DNA of 64,000 nt, from contig JAFZWY010000048.1 of NCBI GenBank assembly GCA_017617125.1, forward strand, positions 1 through 64,000, in the 5' to 3' direction. How positions within the stretch are numbered: position 1 is the first letter of the stretch; every line of letters begins with the position of its first letter. The notes below the pieces were generated by a model. The model was not told where the DNA came from. It saw nothing but the letters and a program-made list of their open reading frames with translations, and ran no database searches. Shown piece by piece: positions 57,640-64,000 of this stretch. The position numbers were made by a program, and so were the translations under genes. The DNA comes from Bacteroidales bacterium. GTDB taxonomy: Bacteria > Bacteroidota > Bacteroidia > Bacteroidales > ML635J-15.

Positions 57640-57675
57640 GCCTTTCAGCCTTTTAGCCTGCAAGCCTGTTAGCCT
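57640..57675. repeat. Repeat words of the agcctgttagcct type
   Basis: tttcagccttttagcctgca is followed by agcctgttagcct. These words match, in reverse, the ctaacaggct words at about 43373-43386. They touch the 3' end of the acyltransferase gene (57669). Confidence 0.5.
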
Positions 57676-58499
57676 TTTGTCCCTTTCATTTTATAAGTTT
57701 CCGCCTTTACCCATTCCGCCCATTCCATTGGTGTTTTTGTCTTGTCGAATGTGGTGTATGGTATTGGTTTGCCGATTGTTAATGTAATGGTCTGTCCGCG
57801 TTGCTTGAACATTTCGTCAACGAGGAAGAGCATCTCGATGTTGAATTTTATTTTCAGTCGCTTGCGCCAGTTGGCCAGTCGGTAGAAGAAGTTCGAGTTG
57901 CGTCCGCCAATGTAAACTGGAATAATGTCGCGCTGGTATTCTACTGCCTTGACAATGAAATTTTTCTGCCAAGGAAGATCAACGATTTCGCCTTTGATTT
58001 TTCGCGAGCAAAGCCCAGCGGGGAAGTACAGCACCTGTTTGTTGGAGGCGTACAGTTCGTTGAGTTGTTCGGCATTTGTGCGCGACTGCTTGCCGACCTT
58101 GTTTATTGGTATGAAAACTGGGCGCAGCGGTTCCAATGCCATCAACAAGTCGTTTACAACAAACATGAAATCGTTGTATTTCTCGTCGATTGTCTGCATC
58201 ATCACCAGGCTTTCGAGTCCGCCGAGCGGATGATTTGCAACGAAGATAAAGCGACCTTTGGATGGAATGTTATCCATTCCGCTGACCTGCCGTTTCAGTT
58301 CGAGGCATTCTACGCCGACGTTCACGAAGTCGATGCCTGTGGCCCCATTTGCTTTTGCAAGTATCTCGTTTACATCCTTTTCGTGAACCAGCTTGCGTAG
58401 CAAGTTGATGACGAAACGAGGCATTTTTTTTGCCAGCTTCGGACTTTTTGCTCGGATAATTTCGGCAACATCGACTTGCATCGGTTTGTTTTCGGACAT
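57669..58499 (-). CDS. Lysophospholipid acyltransferase-family protein (PlsC-like)
   Basis: 276 aa from the ATG at 58499, which lies 20 bases from a good -7 box; an upstream in-frame extension to 58532 is unlikely. The acyltransferase block I is RFIFVANHPLGGLESLVMMQ (residues about 85-104). The related Bacteroidota glycerol acyltransferases have NHPLGGLD, and here Glu replaces the Asp. Later blocks: VFIPINKVGKQSRTNAEQL and LYFPAGLCSRKIKGEIVDLP near 165, then IIPVYIGGRNSNFFYRLANW. No transmembrane signal. Possible substrates are lysophosphatidic acid or an ornithine/lyso-lipid; not decided by sequence. Confidence 0.8.
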   Translation of the reverse strand: MSENKPMQVDVAEIIRAKSPKLAKKMPRFVINLLRKLVHEKDVNEILAKANGATGIDFVNVGVECLELKRQVSGMDNIPSKGRFIFVANHPLGGLESLVMMQTIDEKYNDFMFVVNDLLMALEPLRPVFIPINKVGKQSRTNAEQLNELYASNKQVLYFPAGLCSRKIKGEIVDLPWQKNFIVKAVEYQRDIIPVYIGGRNSNFFYRLANWRKRLKIKFNIEMLFLVDEMFKQRGQTITLTIGKPIPYTTFDKTKTPMEWAEWVKAETYKMKGTKG

Positions 58500-58519
58500 A
58501 GCTGATAAATGTTTTGCGG

Positions 58520-58548
58520 CAAAGATAATCAAAAGACCTAAACATCAA
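58520..58548 (-). promoter_or_regulatory. Bacteroidota-type promoter for the acyltransferase gene
   Basis: On the minus strand TATCTTTG (58520-58527) matches TAnnTTTG, with TTG (58546-58548) 18 bases upstream. Confidence 0.65.
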
Positions 58549-58652
58549 TTTCCAATCTAAAAAAATGCTCATAGTTAATAACTTGCAATATTTTGTAATT
58601 TATTGTATATCAATATTTTGTGTTGAAAAATAGCCAATATTTATTAACAATG

Positions 58653-58689
58653 GTGGGAAAGAGTGGGTGTAGGTGTTTTATAGTGGGAA
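58653..58689 (+). promoter_or_regulatory. MraZ operator: GTGGG boxes at 10-base spacing
   Basis: GTGGG at 58653, 58663 and 58683, with a degenerate GTGTT at 58673: four steps of exactly 10 bases. MraZ is known to bind direct TGGG-type repeats upstream of its own gene. The boxes end just before the -7 element, so bound MraZ should block the promoter. Confidence 0.85.
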
Positions 58690-58697
58690 ATTTTGTT

Positions 58698-58705
58698 TAG
58701 TTTTG
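58698..58705 (+). promoter_or_regulatory. -7 box (TAGTTTTG) of the division cluster promoter
   Basis: TAGTTTTG matches TAnnTTTG, 23 bases before the mraZ ATG. The -33 region would fall inside the MraZ boxes; no clear TTTG is seen there. Confidence 0.55.
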
Positions 58706-58728
58706 CAACGAATTTTGAATTGTAGATT

Positions 58729-59193
58729 ATGTTTGTAGGTGAATACATTAGCAAGCTGGATAACAAATGCAGAGTTATCTTTCCTTCGCAACTGAAGCGG
58801 CAGGTTCCCGATGAGGAGCAGGCAGCGGCTTTCGTCCTCAAACGTGATATTTACGCAAAATGCTTGGTTCTTTACCCTATGAGCGAGTGGAATCGCCAGA
58901 CCGGTTTGCTGAAGAAAAGACTCAATCCTTTCAACCGCAAGCACGCCGAATTTCTTCGCGAGTATTATCGCGGCACTGCCGAAGTTTATCTCGACAACAA
59001 CAGCCGTTTCCTTATCCCGAAAGTCCTGCTCGACTACATTGGTGGCGAGAAGGAACTTGTTTTTGCAGGACAGGAAGGCAAGGTCGAGATCTGGGCTAAG
59101 AACGTTTACGAGCAGAAGTCGATGAGCAACGACAGCTTTGCTGAACTCGCCGAGGAGATTCTTGGAGGTGACTTTACGGATTCGGAGGATTAG
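58729..59193 (+). CDS. mraZ: Division/cell-wall cluster repressor MraZ
   Basis: 154 aa, two SpoVT/AbrB-like MraZ halves. First half: FVGEYISKLDNKCRVIFPSQ, with the DxKxR pattern as DNKCR. Second half: AEVYLDNNSRFLIPKVLLDY, the conserved DxxxR pattern as DNNSR. The C-terminal tail is acidic. MraZ forms ring-shaped oligomers that bind repeats in its own promoter, four of which lie upstream here. It is the first gene of the cluster and is followed 3 bases later by rsmH. Confidence 0.95.
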   Translation: MFVGEYISKLDNKCRVIFPSQLKRQVPDEEQAAAFVLKRDIYAKCLVLYPMSEWNRQTGLLKKRLNPFNRKHAEFLREYYRGTAEVYLDNNSRFLIPKVLLDYIGGEKELVFAGQEGKVEIWAKNVYEQKSMSNDSFAELAEEILGGDFTDSED

Positions 59194-59196
59194 CAG

Positions 59197-60099
59197 ATGA
59201 GCGAATATCACGTGCCTGTATTGTTGAACGAGAGCGTTGATGGGTTGAATATCAATCCCGATGGCGTTTACGTAGATGCTACTTTCGGTGGCGGAGGTCA
59301 TTCGGCAGAAGTTTTGTCGCGCTTGTCGGCAAAAGGAACTCTCGTGGCAATCGACCGTGATAGTGATGCTCACAAAAACAAAATTGACGATGCAAGGCTG
59401 AAGCTCGTTTTCGGAAATTACCGCTATTTGCGCAACTACCTGGACTACTACGGAATCGAAAAGGTTGACGGCATTCTGGCCGACTTGGGCGTGTCGTCAC
59501 ACCAGTTTGATGTTGCAGAGCGCGGTTTTTCGTTCCGTATGGGCGGAAAGCTTGACATGCGCATGTCGGAGCAGTCGTCGCGTACTGCTGCCGATGTGCT
59601 GAATTCGGCTCCGGAGGATGATCTTTTCCGTATTTTCCGCAACTACTGCGATGTGCAGAACGTGGGTCGTCTGGTAAAGTCGATTCTCGCACGTCGCGAA
59701 AGCGAACCGTTTTGCGAAATCGACGATTTCGTGAATTTCCTTGAGCAGTTTGCTCCGAAAAACCGCGAAATAAAATATTATGCGCAGATATTCCAAGCTT
59801 TGCGCATCGATGTCAACGACGAGATTGCATCGCTTGAGGATTTCCTGACAGCTGCACCGCAGGTGCTTGCAAAGGGTGGCCGTCTGTCGGTTATTTCCTA
59901 TCACTCGATGGAGGACAGACTGGTAAAAAATCTTATCCGCACGGGCAATGTCGATGGAAACGATGAACGCGATGTGTTCGGTCGTGCAAACTTGACGTTG
60001 AAGTCTGTCAACAAGCAGGTGATAGTGCCCGACGATGATGAAATTAGTAGAAATCCGCGTGCAAAATCCGCGAAATTAAGAATATCGGAAAGGGTGTAG
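59197..60099 (+). CDS. rsmH: 16S rRNA (cytosine1402-N4)-methyltransferase RsmH
   Basis: 300 aa. S-adenosylmethionine site VYVDATFGGGGHSAEVLSRL (residues 28-47), then GILADLGVSSHQFDVAERGF near 91 and RMGGKLDMRMSEQSSRTAAD near 111, all family signatures. The tail has SVISYHSMEDRLVKNLIR near 230 and ends NPRAKSAKLRISERV. It modifies C1402 in the ribosomal P site. Second gene of the division cluster, the usual position. Confidence 0.97.
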   Translation: MSEYHVPVLLNESVDGLNINPDGVYVDATFGGGGHSAEVLSRLSAKGTLVAIDRDSDAHKNKIDDARLKLVFGNYRYLRNYLDYYGIEKVDGILADLGVSSHQFDVAERGFSFRMGGKLDMRMSEQSSRTAADVLNSAPEDDLFRIFRNYCDVQNVGRLVKSILARRESEPFCEIDDFVNFLEQFAPKNREIKYYAQIFQALRIDVNDEIASLEDFLTAAPQVLAKGGRLSVISYHSMEDRLVKNLIRTGNVDGNDERDVFGRANLTLKSVNKQVIVPDDDEISRNPRAKSAKLRISERV

Positions 60100-60100
60100 T

Positions 60101-60457
60101 ATGGATTTCTTCAAGGGTGTACGCAAAGTATTGTCGGGTGACATAATAATGGACAAAATCACCAAAAGAAAAGTGCGTTTTGTCATTCTTGTGTTTGTTC
60201 TCGCCGTATTATATGTCGTAAACCACTTCCATGGCATCTATGTTTACCGTGAGATAAGCAAGTCGGAGGAACGAATCGAGAAATATCGTGCCGAAGGTGT
60301 GGCAATACAGTCGGAATTGCTGAAGAAGACCAACAGACGTAAAAGCGTTTTGTCGCTTCTCGAAGCTAAGGGTTCTACTCTTCAGGAGTCGAAGCGCCCG
60401 CCTTACAAGATAATGTATAAGAAGAAGTCGAACAGCCATAAAAAAGCCAAAAAATGA
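60101..60457 (+). CDS. ftsL: FtsL-like division protein
   Basis: 118 aa. A basic N-terminus (MDFFKGVRKVLSGDIIMDKI) precedes one transmembrane helix (about 26-42, RFVILVFVLAVLYVV). A periplasmic coiled-coil-like part follows (REISKSEERIEKYRAEGVAI), then a Lys-rich tail. Sequence conservation of FtsL is low; the call rests on topology and on the position between rsmH and ftsI. A second start at residue 17 is possible. It overlaps ftsI by 4 bases (ATGA). Confidence 0.85.
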   Translation: MDFFKGVRKVLSGDIIMDKITKRKVRFVILVFVLAVLYVVNHFHGIYVYREISKSEERIEKYRAEGVAIQSELLKKTNRRKSVLSLLEAKGSTLQESKRPPYKIMYKKKSNSHKKAKK

Positions 60458-62583
60458 AAGATTCTGGTAGAAATAAAATAATACATAGGTCTTATGTGGC
60501 TTTGGCTATACTTATTATTCTCGCCTTTGTGATAATTGGCAGGATTATCTATTTGCAGGTTGCAACTCCCGAGGAAAAGAAGGAGATGGTTTCGATAAGA
60601 ACTACCACTATAAAGCCCAAACGCGGCGACATATATTCGTCCGACGGCAAGCTCCTTGCAACTTCGGTGTGCTACTACGATACTTACCTCGATTTGGCTT
60701 GTCAGGGCGTGAAATCGATGACCGATTCGGCTTTTGATGCAGAAATCGATTCGTTGAGCATTTGTCTCGCCGAACTATTCAAGAACAAATCAAGAGAGAC
60801 ATACAGAACCGAAATCCGTAATGCAAAGAACAGCGGAAACCGTAGCTATTGCATAAAGCGCAGGGTTTCCTTCCTCGAATACGAGGAAATGAAGAAATTC
60901 CCGTTCTTGCGCAGGGGAAAGTACCGTGCGGGTTTTTATTCGTCGGAAATATACGAGCGCGAAAAGCCGTTCGGAAAACTGGCTCGCAGAACCATAGGCG
61001 AATCGAGCGAAAAGGGACACTACGGTTTGGAATATAGCTACGACAGCATTCTTACAGGTGTCGAGGGCTATGCTGCTTTCCAGAAGGTTTCGAAGGACGT
61101 GTGGGTGCCAATTGAGAATTCATCGGATTATGTAAAGCCTATCGACGGCAAGGACTTGATAACAACAATCGACATAAGCCTGCAGGATATTGCCGAAACC
61201 GAACTCGAAAGCCAGATGCGTCAGCATTCGGCACAATATGGTACAGTTGTCGTTATGGAGGTCAAGACCGGCAAGGTTCGCGCAATGGCAAACCTGATGC
61301 GCGATAGCCTCAATAATTTCTACGAAAACTTCAACTATGCAGTTGGCAACCTTTCGTCTGGCGGTGCTTCCGATCCAGGTTCAACTTTCAAGATTGCATC
61401 GGTAATAGTGGCCATGGAGGACGGATACATAACACCCGAAACAATGGTAAAGGTCGGCAATGGCGTCGATACTTACTACGGCAAGACTATCAAGGATTCG
61501 CACGCACCCGACAGCACATGGCTTTCGGTGCAGCGCATAATCGAAACTTCGTCGAATGTCGGTACCGCCCGTTTCGTTTATGACAACTACAAGCATCAGC
61601 AGCAGAAGTTTGTCGATGGTATCAAGCGTTTGCACCTCAACGAGCCTCTGGGCATAGAACTCAAGGGCGAGGCTGTGCCGGTAATACACGAGCCTGCTGA
61701 TGGTTCGAAGTACTGGTCGGGAATTTCGTTGCCGTGGATGGCTTACGGCTATGGAGTTGCCATAACCCCGTTGCAGATACTTGCATTCTACAACGCGATA
61801 GCAAACGATGGCAAGTTGATGCGCCCGATGTTTGTCGAGGGTCTTTCGTACTGCGGCGAGATGGTCGAAAACTTTGAGCCTTATGTAATCGATCAGCAGA
61901 TATGTTCGCACAAGACCATCGAGGCTGTGAAGAAGATGCTCGAAGGCGTAGTTCAGAATGGTACTGCCCGCAACCTGAAGAACGAGAATTATCCTATTGC
62001 CGGTAAGACGGGTACCGCCCAGATGAACTATGGCAAGGATGGGCAGAAAATTACATATCATGCGTCTTTCGTAGGGTATTTCCCAGCCGACAATCCCGAA
62101 TATTCGTGCATAGTTTCAATATACAATCCGTCCGAGGGTAGTTTCTACGGCAATGTTGTGGCAGGAAATGTATTCCGTAAGATTGCCGATAAGATATACT
62201 CGACCGACACCAAAGCTATTGCTGAAGAAATAAACGACGATCCCGAAACGCTTCTGCCAATTAGTAAGTCGGGCAAGCGTGAAAGCATTCAAACCGTTTG
62301 CAATATGCTTGACTTGCCTACTAATATCGACAATTTCCCAACTGTAAAATGGATCAAGTTCAAGGATCATGCAGGAGAAAAGGAGAATTTTACACCATAT
62401 ACTTCTCAGAACGGCAATCTTATTCCCGATGTAAGAGGTATGGGCGCTTCTGATGCGATAAGCATTCTTGAGCAGGCTGGGCTTAAGGTGTTCATTTCGG
62501 GTCGCGGAAAAGTGGTAGAACAGGTTCCGTCGCAGGAAACTGTTTATACAAAAGGAGATTCAATTTACTTGACATTAAAATAA
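60454..62583 (+). CDS. ftsI: Division-specific penicillin-binding protein (FtsI/PBP3) with PASTA domain
   Basis: 709 aa. N-terminal membrane helix (about 13-32), a PBP dimerisation domain (about 50-230), and a transpeptidase domain with the three active-site motifs: Ser310-T-F-K313, Ser366-Ser367-Asn368, and Lys518-Thr-Gly ([11 protein letters not shown]). A single C-terminal PASTA domain spans about 645-709 ([20 protein letters not shown]). It cross-links septal peptidoglycan. PASTA at the end is normal for Bacteroidota FtsI. Overlaps ftsL and is followed 7 bases later by murE. Confidence 0.95.
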   Translation: MKDSGRNKIIHRSYVALAILIILAFVIIGRIIYLQVATPEEKKEMVSIRTTTIKPKRGDIYSSDGKLLATSVCYYDTYLDLACQGVKSMTDSAFDAEIDSLSICLAELFKNKSRETYRTEIRNAKNSGNRSYCIKRRVSFLEYEEMKKFPFLRRGKYRAGFYSSEIYEREKPFGKLARRTIGESSEKGHYGLEYSYDSILTGVEGYAAFQKVSKDVWVPIENSSDYVKPIDGKDLITTIDISLQDIAETELESQMRQHSAQYGTVVVMEVKTGKVRAMANLMRDSLNNFYENFNYAVGNLSSGGASDPGSTFKIASVIVAMEDGYITPETMVKVGNGVDTYYGKTIKDSHAPDSTWLSVQRIIETSSNVGTARFVYDNYKHQQQKFVDGIKRLHLNEPLGIELKGEAVPVIHEPADGSKYWSGISLPWMAYGYGVAITPLQILAFYNAIANDGKLMRPMFVEGLSYCGEMVENFEPYVIDQQICSHKTIEAVKKMLEGVVQNGTARNLKNENYPIAGKTGTAQMNYGKDGQKITYHASFVGYFPADNPEYSCIVSIYNPSEGSFYGNVVAGNVFRKIADKIYSTDTKAIAEEINDDPETLLPISKSGKRESIQTVCNMLDLPTNIDNFPTVKWIKFKDHAGEKENFTPYTSQNGNLIPDVRGMGASDAISILEQAGLKVFISGRGKVVEQVPSQETVYTKGDSIYLTLK

Positions 62584-62590
62584 AAAGGAA

Positions 62591-64000
62591 ATGGATATAA
62601 ATGTTTCGTTGAATAGGTTGAAAGTTAAAAAATCGGTAGTTAAAGCAACCGACTTTGAGAAGATAGAATTCGATTCGCGCAAGGTGTCGGCTGGCGATAT
62701 GTTTGTGGCTATAGTTGGCACAGTTTCCGACGGACACGACTACATCGAGACAGCAATTTCGGCAGGGGCAAAGATAATCGTCTGCGAACGTATGCCCGAA
62801 AAATTGCACGATGGCGTTTCTTACGTCCAGGTGGAATCGTCGTCGGAGGCTCTCGGCATTTTGGCTTCCGATTACTATGGAAATCCTTCTTCGAAACTGA
62901 AACTTGTGGGTGTTACAGGTACTAACGGCAAGACAACAATCGCTGGCACTTTGTACAACCTTACCCGCAAGCTTGGCTACAAGGTAGGACTTTTCTCAAC
63001 GGTAAAGGTTATCGTCGATACCGAAGTTATCCCGGCAACCCATACCACACCCGACCAGCTTCAGCTTAACAGGTATCTGGCTCAGATGGTCGACTGCGGC
63101 TGTGACTACTGCTTCATGGAGGTAAGTTCGCATTCGGTGGTGCAGAACCGTATTGCTGGTTTGACTTTCGCTGGCGGAATTTTCACCAACATCACCCACG
63201 ACCATCTCGATTTTCACAAGACTTTCGCCGAATACATAAAGGCAAAGCAGGGTTTCTTTACAATGTTGCCGTCGTACGCATTTGCAATCACCAATATCGA
63301 CGACCGCAACGGTGAGATAATGTATCAGAATTCCAATGCGAAGAAATATACGTATTCGCTTCTGTCGGCTGCCGACTTCAAGGCAAAGGTTCTCGAAGAC
63401 GGCTTCGAAGGCATGCAGCTCGACATCAATGGCGAGGAAGTGTGGGTAAACTTCATCGGGCGTTTCAATGCATACAACCTGCTGGCAATCTATGGAACAG
63501 CTATTCTGCTTGGTTTCGACAAGCTCGAAGTGCTGAAGGTTATGAGCGAATTGCATCCTGTTGACGGACGTTTCGAGATTATCCGTTCGAAGGAAGGTGT
63601 TACCGCAATAGTTGATTACGCACACACCCCCGATGCTTTGCAGAATGTGATTTCTACAATAAACGACATTCGCTGCGGCAATGGTACTTTGATAACCGTT
63701 GTCGGTTGTGGCGGAAACCGCGACAAGACCAAGCGTCCCGAAATGGCTGCAATAGCTTCGGAGATGAGCGACAAGGTAATCCTTACATCCGACAATCCGC
63801 GCAACGAGGAACCCGAAGACATTCTCGACGATATGCAGAAGGGCGTTGAACCGCAGTGGAAGAACAAGGTTCTAAGGATTACAAGTCGCGAAGAGGCAAT
63901 ACGTACCGCTTGTATGCTTGCCAAGAAGGGCGACATTATTCTTGTGGCTGGCAAGGGACACGAAACTTATCAGGAGATAAAAGGAGTTCGTCATCATTTC
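62591..64000 (+). CDS. murE: UDP-MurNAc-L-Ala-D-Glu:meso-diaminopimelate ligase MurE (C-terminus cut by window edge)
   Basis: 470 codons are visible and open to the edge. ATP loop [10 protein letters not shown] at residues 107-116 (Lys114), the central domain line [19 protein letters not shown], and the C-terminal DYAHTPDAL and [14 protein letters not shown] blocks. The signature DNPR at residues 401-404 marks the enzymes that add meso-diaminopimelate rather than lysine, so this organism makes DAP-type peptidoglycan. The visible end [10 protein letters not shown] is close to the normal C-terminus. mraY and murD should follow beyond the edge. Confidence 0.96.
   Translation, partial: MDINVSLNRLKVKKSVVKATDFEKIEFDSRKVSAGDMFVAIVGTVSDGHDYIETAISAGAKIIVCERMPEKLHDGVSYVQVESSSEALGILASDYYGNPSSKLKLVGVTGTNGKTTIAGTLYNLTRKLGYKVGLFSTVKVIVDTEVIPATHTTPDQLQLNRYLAQMVDCGCDYCFMEVSSHSVVQNRIAGLTFAGGIFTNITHDHLDFHKTFAEYIKAKQGFFTMLPSYAFAITNIDDRNGEIMYQNSNAKKYTYSLLSAADFKAKVLEDGFEGMQLDINGEEVWVNFIGRFNAYNLLAIYGTAILLGFDKLEVLKVMSELHPVDGRFEIIRSKEGVTAIVDYAHTPDALQNVISTINDIRCGNGTLITVVGCGGNRDKTKRPEMAAIASEMSDKVILTSDNPRNEEPEDILDDMQKGVEPQWKNKVLRITSREEAIRTACMLAKKGDIILVAGKGHETYQEIKGVRHHF

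Overview
The window looks like a chromosome segment of a Bacteroidota bacterium, most likely of the order Bacteroidales. The evidence is internal: promoters of the Bacteroidota type (TTTG, about 19 bases, then TAnnTTTG), several type IX secretion (T9SS) components with cargo carrying type A and type B sorting domains, PorP/SprF and OmpA-family proteins, a two-gene atpD-atpC unit with a short epsilon subunit, and the division order mraZ-rsmH-ftsL-ftsI-murE. MurE carries the DNPR signature of meso-diaminopimelate enzymes. No rRNA, tRNA, CRISPR array or prophage was seen.

Layout. 1-98 is the start of an IS3-type transposase running off the left edge. 183-10496 encodes a giant (about 3440 aa) beta-helix surface protein. 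10.6-13.5 kb holds a lipoprotein, purS and pssA on the minus strand. 13.5-19.6 kb is a PorV-like/PorU-like pair. 19.6-21.7 kb is a tightly overlapping GT4 glycosyltransferase-gmhA-thioesterase operon. pdxJ and a probable arginine decarboxylase follow on the plus strand. 24.2-33.2 kb holds two tandem paralogous PKD-repeat proteins with type B sorting domains, divergent from a porP/sprF-porE-like operon (33.3-36.5 kb). 36.8-45.3 kb has a membrane protein, a PfkB kinase with a Schlafen/AlbA-type gene, a sorting-domain fragment overlapping an AT-rich cargo gene, a MerR regulator, a Nif3 protein and a zinc-ribbon coiled-coil protein. 45.4-51.3 kb holds an Ig/OB-repeat cargo protein and an EF-hand membrane protein. 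51.5-57.5 kb holds atpDC, a DUF2520 protein, a KdsC-like phosphatase, an M6 metalloprotease and an orphan Vsr endonuclease. 57.7-64 kb holds an acyltransferase and the division/cell-wall cluster, which runs off the right edge inside murE.

How it fits together. The dominant theme is protein export to the cell surface by T9SS: sortase-like PorU, PorV, PorP/SprF and a PorE-like periplasmic OmpA protein, plus at least six cargo genes or fragments. The type B cargos sit next to PorP, as expected if PorP/SprF proteins partner type B cargo. Envelope functions (GmhA, KdsC-like, GT4, PssA, acyltransferase, Mur/Fts) form the second theme.

The most unusual non-coding signal is a set of dispersed intergenic repeat words shared between distant gaps: a 20-base palindrome in three copies, a 19-base AGAAACGG..AGCCA word, CTGAGC/TCGAAG modules, and a 36-base perfect hairpin. 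One palindrome copy has become the C-terminal coding end of pssA. I see no complete new defence or metabolic system. The best leads are this repeat set, the sorting-domain fragment with the AT-rich cargo gene, and the uncharacterised EF-hand membrane protein.
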